A DNA stretch of 64,000 bases from Phytophthora quininea (Eukaryota; Oomycota; Peronosporomycetes; Peronosporales; Peronosporaceae), in NCBI GenBank assembly GCA_011947345.1, contig JAAVTG010000542.1, forward strand, positions 248,001 to 312,000. Reading direction: 5' to 3'. The notes below the pieces were generated by a model. The model did not search any database. It saw only the letters and a list, made by a program, of their open reading frames with translations, and had not been told where the DNA came from. A program made the translations under genes and the position numbers. Of this stretch, positions 56,054 through 64,000 are shown one piece after another; within the stretch, counting starts at the first letter, position 1; every line of letters starts with the position of its first letter.

Positions 56054-56788
56054 AATCAATCGATCGCTGCCTCCAGGGACGCAACGCTCGACACAAAGTG
56101 CCTGGCACGCTGAGTCGCGACAGGTAAGGCCTATTCCCTTGAAGCACATGGATCTACGGCGAGAGGGCGTCGTGTCGTGGCTCAGCAATACTAGTTTACA
56201 GCAATTACTTGACTATACTAGCTGGGCAAAGATGCAGCCGTCTCAGCACGACGGACAGAGAGAAGCGCCGAGTTGGTAGCTGGGAAGATTCGCTCGGAGC
56301 GGTCACCACGCCGTTCGTTTGGTCTTTTTGCTGTTTGACGCCGAGTTTGTGTCCGCGAGTATGTGGGCTTGGAGTAGTCGCCACCTGGTGCAGATCACTG
56401 CAGCACCGATTGACAGGTGCTGGGAGATATTTTACACAGCAGCAACCTGTCAGGTGACCGACCCTAAAAAGCGCTCTCACGCTCGGATCCTCGATCGATT
56501 GATCGACGCGTCGTATGGACGAACAGAGCAGGCGATCAAAACCAACACAGTGGGGTAAGGCAAGCAAGGCGATCAAGGCAAGCCTTTGCGGACGACCATG
56601 CGGAGCGGTGGCGGGGTCAACTCCTCTGCGGCATCTGGCTTCGCGGACGAGTCTCGTCGACCACCACGACAGGATGTGCGTCCGTCCACGACAATCGATG
56701 CGCTGCTCGCTTGTTGTCGTTGCAGTGGCACGCTTCGTCGATTGCTCTGCTTCCGTGACGACGACGCCACCGCCTCCTGCTGCTGCTG
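56054..56788 (+). repeat. Truncated unit R4: lyase upstream region without a lyase gene
   Basis: Matches the upstream region of R3 up to the CTG run in the leader, then diverges. The initiator element and the lyase itself are absent. It sits directly upstream of the HKD-protein start codon at 56,804. Confidence 0.9.
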
Positions 56789-56803
56789 TCGCTGCGGCAG
56801 GGC

Positions 56804-57711
56804 ATGCCGTGGAAGTACACGCCGAAGAAGCCGAAAAAGTGGAGCGCGCAGGAGACGCTGCTCAGCGCAGCAACGCGAAGCTGTCTTCGCCGCTCGACAA
56901 GACTATCATTGCCAGAGACTCGCATCGCTCGTTGAGAGGGCTCAACCACCTCCTGCACCACCGCAACGAGCCGCGGGTCAAGCAGGGTCGCCCGCGGCAG
57001 TACGCCATCTCGGCCGCGGCCGCCAAGATTCGGGTACGAATGGTGCTAGACGACAAGCCCGTCACCGCCTACAGCTTCGAGACGCTGGCGAAAGTGGCGG
57101 GGATGCCGCGGTCAACGTACAGGACGTACCACGGCGAGATCGTCGCGGAGATGAACCTCATGGAGCACGATAAAGAGGACTGGTGGGCCGAGGACTCCAG
57201 AGGCCAGGCGACGCTGTTGGAGCTCATCCAGGCCGCGAAGACGTCTCTCCACACTCGATATTCGAGTGGACGCATCTGAGGCTGGCCCAGGAAGTAGTGG
57301 AAAGGTTTAGGAAGGGCGTCCGCGTCATCGTCTGGACGAACCCGTGGCTGTGGACCCGGGACAGCCGGCCGATTTTCGAGCTGCTGATCAACAACGGGGT
57401 CCCGGTGTACACGCCGCAGTCACAGAAGTCGTACAAAAGTCCACACGAAGCTGCTAATCGTCGACGGAAGCTTGATCCACAACGGTAGCTCGAATTGGAC
57501 CGGAGGTGGAGTGGATCAGGACAAAGGCACCGTGTCGGCGTCGGGGAACATCGTGCAAGCAAAGGCGGCGAACGAAGAATATAACCAGCTCGTCTACAGT
57601 CCCGACAAAGCCAAACAGAACATCGCGCGCATCCTGGTGCATTGCGAAGCGGGGGTTCTTGTGCGGGACATCGACGCCGTCGACCAGCATGTTCTTGCTC
57701 GCAGTACTTGA
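56804..57711 (+). CDS. HTH plus single-HKD phospholipase-D-like protein (frame-broken)
   Basis: Starts MPWKYTPKKPKKWSAQETLL. A middle part (RPRQYAISAAAAKIRVRMVL and FETLAKVAGMPRSTYRTYHG) looks like a helix-turn-helix DNA-binding segment. The C-terminal half is a single-HKD PLD/Nuc-type domain: LLELIQAAKTSLH, RIFEWTHLRLAQEVVERFRK, VRVIVWTNPW, then VHTKLLIVDGS (His 57,442-57,444, Lys 57,448-57,450, Asp 57,463-57,465) and IHNGSSNWTGGG. One HKD per chain suggests a dimeric nuclease or phosphodiesterase (Nuc, mitoPLD type). Frames change near 56,880, 57,245 and 57,435, the last at an A run. A competing longer frame from 56,515 runs through the array unit and is rejected. Confidence 0.6.
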
Positions 57712-57807
57712 CTTCACAGATCGGCCTTGCTTCAGCTTAGTACTAAATTTTAAAAAATTAAAAAATTATAAATAAGCGGCGGGCCGTCTACATATAGAAG
57801 TTCCGGC
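57712..57807. other. Short AT-rich intergenic spacer
   Basis: Contains an A/T-only run near 57,743-57,774 (TTTTAAAAAATTAAAAAATT), far more AT-rich than its surroundings. It might be the polyadenylation region of the HKD gene. Confidence 0.4.
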
Positions 57808-60800
57808 ATGGGGCACTATGAGTTCGTCGCGGGGCTCGAGGTCACGTACGGCAACGCGCTTGCTACCGGCGGCGGCTTCCACCGCGTGACGACCGTCGAG
57901 GCGCGGCTGCCGAGGTGTCTCCGCTCACGTATCTCTGGTACAAGCTGGCCGCGGGCGGCTCCGAGTCTTCCGAGACGCCCAGCGCCGTCACGCACCTGCG
58001 AGTGGGCTCGGAGCGCCCTCCAGAGGACGATGCGTCCTGGACCAAGCTGGACAAATCGCTGGACCGATCCCGAGGATGCTTCCTGTGGTTCAAGAGCGCC
58101 CCCTTCACAGCGCCAGCGTCCCCACGACGCAGAGCAACCAGCCGCTGCCGCTCAAGGAGATCCGAGTGGCGCGGGACGTTAAAGACATCCCCGAAGGCTT
58201 CGAGCACCTGGAGGAGCCTCTCATCAGCCAGGAAGGCGACAGTACGACTGGTCCTAATGAGGTTTTAACGGGGGAGCTAACATTCTGCTTGGTATGTTGA
58301 TGATCAGAGGAACTGCGCACCTATTTGTGTTTCCGCCGACTCGTGAGTGAAGACTTCAGCGGCTCCAAGTGGTCCATTCTGAACCAAAAGCAGGCAACTG
58401 GATCGACGTTAAGGACCTGTCATCCAACAAGTGGAGTGTGGCGCAGATCTTGCAGCACTCTCCCAGCGAGATCCGCGTGCATATTCCTACCTGGCGGAAG
58501 GGGAGGGACGAGTTCTTGTCGAAAGCCACTTGCCGCAATCGCGTGGCCAAGCTTGGGACGCACACGAATGTGTACATGTCCCCGGCCTACCCGTTCCCGC
58601 GCAAACAGGGCAGTGCCTGGAGCGCAGGCATGAAGGAGCTGCAACAAGCACGGGAACAGTTTGACAAGTACTTTTACGACCGAGAGAAACAGGCGACGTA
58701 TCTCCCGCGGCTTTTGATCCCGTTCGTCGAGAAATCGCTGCTGTGCACGTTCCTGTCGAGCGAACTCGCAGATGAAATGAACAAGTTCCATCAGCATGTG
58801 CTGAAGAATATTGTGGCGTGTATGCTGGGGAAAGACGCCAACAGCGTTATGTTGTCCATGCTGTCACTGCTGCGGATGATCCTGAACGGACACAGCTCGT
58901 GCATGTTCTTTTACGTCAAGTACCCTGGGAGCTATACAGCTGCCAAGTATCAGCGGCTGGTGTATACCTCATATTTGGTGAGCCCGGATGCGCTGGCAAC
59001 GATTCCAACGCGCCACCCGTGCCGATCTTTCTACTACATTGATAACGTGGATTTATTTGTCCAAGCGGGAGGCTTTCGTGTGATCCTCCAGCGCCTGACT
59101 TGTCCGGACATTGAGCTAACTGAGGTACTGCTGTATTGCACGATCCTCAACGAAGCGAAACCTTGTTTAGCCCAGCAAAAGCGACGCCGAAGCTCGTCCT
59201 CCAGTCGACGCCGTCAAACAACTGATGTTCAGATTGAGGATTTCTTTCGGGACTTTTTGAACGCTACCTTCACACGGTTACGACATATGAGTGGAGAGGA
59301 GCTAAAGGACGATGATGGGCTCATTGACCAGATCGTTGGTGTTGTGGATTCGCTTTGTAGGGATGGTTTGCTGCTAGGAGGCAGCAACGTGGAGGCCGAC
59401 GTGGATGAATTGGCTAGCATAGAGATTGCGAATGCGTCGTGCGACGTGGATTTTGCCGAGTCCATCGAGGTTTTCCACTTGGATCTCTCTAAGAAGTTTA
59501 TCTGTTGCCCTTATTTGGCCCAACGCTTACTGGGAATATCGCGCATCAACAACTTGATCACCATGGCGCAGCGGAAGGACACCCTTCAGAGGAAAGCGAG
59601 TTTGAGTTTGCGGCGTAACTCATCGTCGACGATTAGTACGACGTCATCGCTGAGTGCAAGTACTACGTCGTCCTCAAAGGTTTCAGCTTCTGGGAGCCAG
59701 CCTATGACCAAGTGGCTGCGTACAAAGTACATTGTGGAGTGGTTGGCGGCGTCAGATATCTTGGAGGTGATATTAGGGGATCGAGAGAGCTGTGCAAAGT
59801 ACTCTCTTCAAGAGAGCACCCACTTGGAGATTCTCAAGCGCTCTAAAAGATGTTCGGGTTTGTTGCGGCACACGGTCTCTTAACGGAGCAGCATATCGTA
59901 CTCATGTGGAAAATGGCGATGAATCAACTTAGGTCGGGGAGAAGAACTGTCTTTGACGTTCTGATATCGCTTTGCAATGTACTGTCAGCTGATCTGATGG
60001 ATGTTGTCGTGGTCCTGTTGACACAAGTCCCCTTGGGCGATTATGACGAACTGATTGTAAACTTCATCAAGCGTGTAATTACGATTGCATCGAAACTTGT
60101 AGTCGAGTCGGAAACGACTGGCTTCAAGATGTCACTCGTCTTTGGTCAGCGCTGCTTCTGGATCAAAGAATAAGCTCAGTGCAAATGCTCAAAAGACGTC
60201 GAGGTGCTTAGCAAAGTGGTAAGCTTGTGCTGTACTCTACTTTGGAACGCGATACTGCAATGCGATGCGTCCGACGGGACAAGTAATGCTTCAGGGTTGC
60301 GTGGGTCAATGCGAGCTGAAGTTGAGTCGGCGCTTGCGGACTCCTTGAATCACGTGCAAAAGTTGTGGCTTTCGGCAGGGTCTTCGTCGTCGCCTTCGGG
60401 GAAGGAGCAGCAACAGTTGTTAAGTGATTACTTGCGGAAGTGCGCGGAGAATATTAAAAATGGGGCTCTGGTGGAGACGTCGATGAGCTTGATTCAACGT
60501 ATTGTGGATGGCTATGGTGGGAGCTCGTCCTCTTTGTCTGCTTCGACTCTGTCGCTGACAAGGGCAAGTTCTCAACCTCCCACCACAGCTAATGAACTGA
60601 TGAAAGAGCTCAATAATGCACACAGCATCGTGGCAGTTATTGTTAATTCGATCAAGATCTTCGTCACTAACTCCGACCTCGAGAGTCGGGCAAAGATTGC
60701 CCACCTAGACGGCATCCAGAAGCGCTTATCTTTCCTGGGATACATCGTGACAAAGTCTGATTTAAAGCTTCCCTTTGACGCTGTCTGTCAGTTGTGGGGT

Positions 60801-63800
60801 TGTTTTGACGCCGCTGAAAGCAGCAAAGAAGAACGCGAAGTGTTCTTTGCATGGTTTACGACGGTCATCCCTGACCCAAACAACTTTGTTCACCGAGCAT
60901 ATTCAGGTCACACTGGGTTTTCCGAAGCTGTGGTAGGTGAGATTTTTCAATCGCTGATCGGGGGCAGAGTTCATCACCGATTCGTTTGGACATGAAGACG
61001 ATGAGTAAACAGTCATTTTGGGCTCTGGAGAGGTTGTTTCGGTTTGTCAACATGAGCACTAAACGACTCTCCTGTACTGCAGTCGTTGGAAGTGCATCTC
61101 AGCGGAGTGAGAGCGTTTCGGGCGAAAAGGATAAAGAAGATCTGTTTGTAGTAGAGGCGATGGATTTGCAAGGTCTTGAAACTCTATATGATGTAGCGCT
61201 TCGTGCCGAGGACGACTCTGTCAGTGAACAAGCGATTAACTATCTGATTTATTTGCAGCTACATGTTGGGTCGAAGCTTGTGCGGCGCGAGGTATGGTCC
61301 GACTTCGTGGAAATCTGTCTCTGGCGGTTAAACGAGAAGATGAAAGGCAAAATTGACGCGTCAAACACACGAGAGGTTCTCCGGCTGTTGGTATTACTGA
61401 GTACCTTTCTCCATCAGTCAGTTGTACAGGCTCCAAATACTACTGGGGCATTTGATGGTCCCGAAGAGCTGACAGTTTACGTTCGTACACAAGACGGTCG
61501 AGTTGCCGCACCCTTTCGATATCACTTGCGACGAACCTCGTTAGTGTCAGAGCTCCGTGATCGGATCGCGAAAGATACTAGCCACCCGGCTGACCGAGTG
61601 CGCATCGTGAACTCGTTAAAGACAAAGCTAACGGCTCAAGGCCATGGAAAATTCACTCTTGAGAAAGCGCGCGTTTTTACTGGCCACCACTCGGGGAAGA
61701 TCTCGTTAGCACAGACAGCTCCTACGCCCTCTCGCAAGATTACCAAGCAAGTCAACTATGTTGAAGCGATTCTGTTATCAAAAGTCGAAAGCGACACCAG
61801 CGGGCATGTCAATCGCAGTGTGTTGGACTTTCACGGCGCAGCTGGCTCTGCTTCTGTAGTCGGGGGTGCTGGGAACAACAGTAGCACTGAGTGCGACTGG
61901 CACGCTATTAAGTCGGAGGTATCAGGAAACGATACGTGGCTGCAATTGTTGTTCAGCTTTCTATCATACAATGACGGGATCTCGGATGAGGCGTGGAAAG
62001 TGTTGAAGTTACTCACTACAGACGAGGACATGGAGAAGCAAATGCGGACGTTGAATAGCGTGCTGGCTATTGACGGTTCGATTCGTAAGACCCCAGATTC
62101 ATTTGATTGGGACCTCCTCTTAGACTCTACATGTCCTCCAAAACTGTTGTATCAGCTGGAACTGGTAGAAACATTTGCTCTTTGTGGCGATAGGCATCAC
62201 TTAAGTGGCGAAGACGATGTGGATGAAGATCATGTGGGGGAAATTCAGTTACCGGTGCGAGCATTAATGGGGTCGATGCTTTGATTGGTGTTGTTAATGT
62301 TTGGAGTTCTTCTTTTCTGAAACTTGGTGGTCGAGTGCAGCTGGAGCAGTTCATACTGTCGTCGAGTCCAAGTCAGTTACTTGTCCATGGAGAACTGTCA
62401 GTGATGTGTCTGTCCAAGTTGCTCAAACTTCTTCGACACTTTATATTAGTGGAGTCGAAGACGGCGGAAGAGAACGGTGAGGTAGTCATGAGAGACCACC
62501 AAAAGCTGATTCACCAACTCCTAGAAGCATTGCATAGTCTCCAGACTATTGAAAAGGCCTCTGAGGAAACAGCAACTTCTACAGTGAGTCCAGGAAATGC
62601 ATCGTCACAACCCCAAGGCGTGCACGTTAGCGGAGGAGACAAATCGAACTCTCCGTTGCCATCGTGTTTGACAGCGTATGCCCGTCCACAGCTCGTAGAC
62701 CCCGACAATGTTGACGATATCCCGAATGACGCCTATTTGATGACAAGGCTGCTGTCATGCATTGCAACGTGCGCTTTGGTGGCTGGTCAAGACACTCTCC
62801 TTCTTTTGAAAGCTGTCCTGGCTACGGCCAGATCTTCCTAAACTGTTTGGTTGGAAGTCGCTTCAAACCTGTTCGATTAGAAGCTGCTAGTGCAATCGCA
62901 TCTCTGGCAACGACAAGGAACAAGCTCCAGGAAGACCGAGTAGCGTGCTGCAACTTTTTCCTTCAGCTGTTGGGAGAGTTTACCGGGTCGGTGAGCGATG
63001 AAGAGTACTACAATGTGTTCATCCTGCTGGTTACCAGTGCGGAGGACTTGACGAAATTCCCTATCCTGCCATCCTGCCAAATGCTGTGCCGCCGGATTAA
63101 GGCGTTTGATATTGAAGATGATGTGCGCGAAGCCATTACAGCTACCACGGTTTCTCGAAGAAGAAATGGCGGTAACTTGTCGCCTGGCATCGTTTCACGG
63201 GCCGCAGACGCGCTTCTGGAAGGGCAATTGTCGACGCTGCTTGCCATCATCAAGCGAATCCCTGCGGTTTTAGCCGACGGGGTCCTAGACGTCCCGTGTG
63301 ACGGGCGTAGTTTGCGCGAAGTTGTATCGCCCACACTTCATGAGAAGGAAGGGATCTTGCATGAGCTTTTCCACAAGTGTCTGTTTGCCACTCCAGAAAA
63401 CAGGATGAATGGGGATCTCCAGATGGAGAAAATAATGGGGATGCTGCCGATCCGTTGCGGGCCTCTTCGACCTCTCAATATTATCTGCAACAGCCCAAGT
63501 GCTGCAGCGATTCATGTCGCGGTGTCGCTTTCGACCTCCTTGCTGAATTGTCAATCGACAATACGGAGGGGCTTCGCTTTTTGCTTACACAAATGGCAAA
63601 TCAGCATTCTCTCGAGCGCCCACAGGAGCCTGTCGTGGCTACGTCAGCGACATCAACGTCGAAGCATAAGAGTGCAAAAGCTGCGAAAGACCACCTGTTG
63701 CTGCGGGGAAATACGTGGGCTTGAAGAACCTTGGGTGCACTTGCTACCTCAATTCAACAATCCAAAGCTTCTTTATGATGCCACGGTTCCGTCGGCAAGT

Positions 63801-64000
63801 CTTGCGCCTTCAATCGGATGGTAACTTAAGTGGCAGTGATCGTACTGAGGCGAAAACTCTGACGTATGAACTGCAGTCGCTGTTTGCACATCTCGAGGGT
63901 AGCGCGAAGCCCTACTATAATCCACGCCCATTCACCCGAGCAATGAAGACGTGGGATGGTGAAAGTGTGGATGTGAATGTCCAGCAAGATGCCAGCGAAT
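57808..64000 (+). CDS. Giant ubiquitin-specific protease (USP9X/USP34-like) with N-terminal MABP-like repeats, 3' end outside window
   Basis: A deubiquitinase gene of over 6 kb, read through about ten frame changes with the sign of missing bases. The N-terminus (MGHYEFVAGLEVTYGNALAT) and VTHLRVGSERPPEDDASWTK, LPLKEIRVARDVKDIPEGF and YLCFRRLVSEDFSGSKW look like three MABP-type repeats. WIDVKDLSSNKWSVAQILQ to GTHTNVYMSPAY resembles a Tudor/Agenet segment. A long helical region has SFWALERLFRFVN, a ubiquitin-like part (LTVYVRTQDGRVAAPFRYHL) and many armadillo-like helices. The catalytic Cys box YVGLKNLGCTCYLNSTIQ starts near 63,711 (Cys 63,742-63,744); the His box lies beyond the window. The link between MABP and USP parts crosses an unresolved stretch near 58,270-58,310 with two stops, so two genes are possible. 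Confidence 0.7.

Larger units (their letters stand above)
32439..56788. repeat. Inverted array of about 2.68-kb pectate lyase units
   Basis: The marker CCTGGCGCTAGG recurs at 32,441, 35,141, 42,857, 45,537 and 48,220 and, inverted, near 50,683, 53,367 and 56,051. Spacing is about 2,680-2,700 bases except where a 5-kb retrotransposon sits. Left units (32,439-48,655) carry the lyase on the minus strand, right units (48,667-56,788) on the plus strand. Each unit holds, in lyase orientation: promoter and leader, lyase gene, 3' flank with a 13-bp minisatellite, a 53-bp palindrome and a Tc1/mariner relic. Units differ by rare substitutions and by indels in short runs. The left edge breaks at 32,438/9; the right edge breaks inside a CTG run at 56,788/9. 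Confidence 0.95.

Noticed and set aside
56515..57279. 254-residue frame beginning in the array and running into the HKD gene
   Set aside because: Chimeric: its first 95 codons are untranslated array DNA. The HKD protein has its own ATG at 56,804, with one missing base joining the two frames.

Overview
The window reads as nuclear DNA of a plant-pathogenic oomycete, most likely Phytophthora or a close relative. The evidence is a fused 7TM receptor/phosphatidylinositol phosphate kinase gene (GPCR-PIPK), short GT-AG introns in compact GC-rich genes, an oomycete-type initiator/flanking promoter element, secreted pectate lyases and a chromodomain Ty3/gypsy retrotransposon. I saw no tRNA, rRNA or CRISPR. 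The species cannot be fixed from the sequence alone.

Layout. 1-32.2 kb is a dense housekeeping region: the 3' end of an LZTFL1-like coiled-coil gene, ribosomal proteins eL39 and eS26, GPCR-PIPK, a convergent pair of paralogous genes of unknown family, complex III hinge protein and complex I 24 kDa subunit in a divergent pair, a DEAH-box RNA helicase, a Qa-SNARE that ends in a CaaX box instead of a membrane anchor, a small membrane protein, a Bora-like protein, a DnaJ membrane protein, membrin (Qb-SNARE), a secreted bicupin, a DMT transporter, a large LRR/coiled-coil protein and a membrane-anchored glycosyltransferase.

32.4-56.8 kb is a repeat array of about 2.68-kb units. Each unit carries a PL3-type pectate lyase gene, a 13-bp minisatellite, a 53-bp palindrome and a relic of a Tc1/mariner transposase. 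Four units point left, three and a part point right, and they meet at about 48,656 to form a large inverted repeat. The second unit's lyase is split by a complete 5-kb chromodomain Ty3/gypsy element with 165-bp LTRs and a 5-bp target duplication. The other six lyase genes are intact and almost identical.

56.8-64 kb holds a gene for an HTH plus single-HKD phospholipase-D-like protein fused directly to the pectate lyase promoter region, then a very large gene with MABP-like repeats, a Tudor/Agenet-like segment and a USP9X/USP34-type ubiquitin protease that runs off the window end.

A caution for the reader: many conserved genes, and the young retrotransposon, show reading-frame breaks, and nearly all have the sign of one missing base (a few of two), often in homopolymers. 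I treat these mostly as likely assembly deletions rather than pseudogenes. Coordinates for such genes span the whole gene including the breaks.
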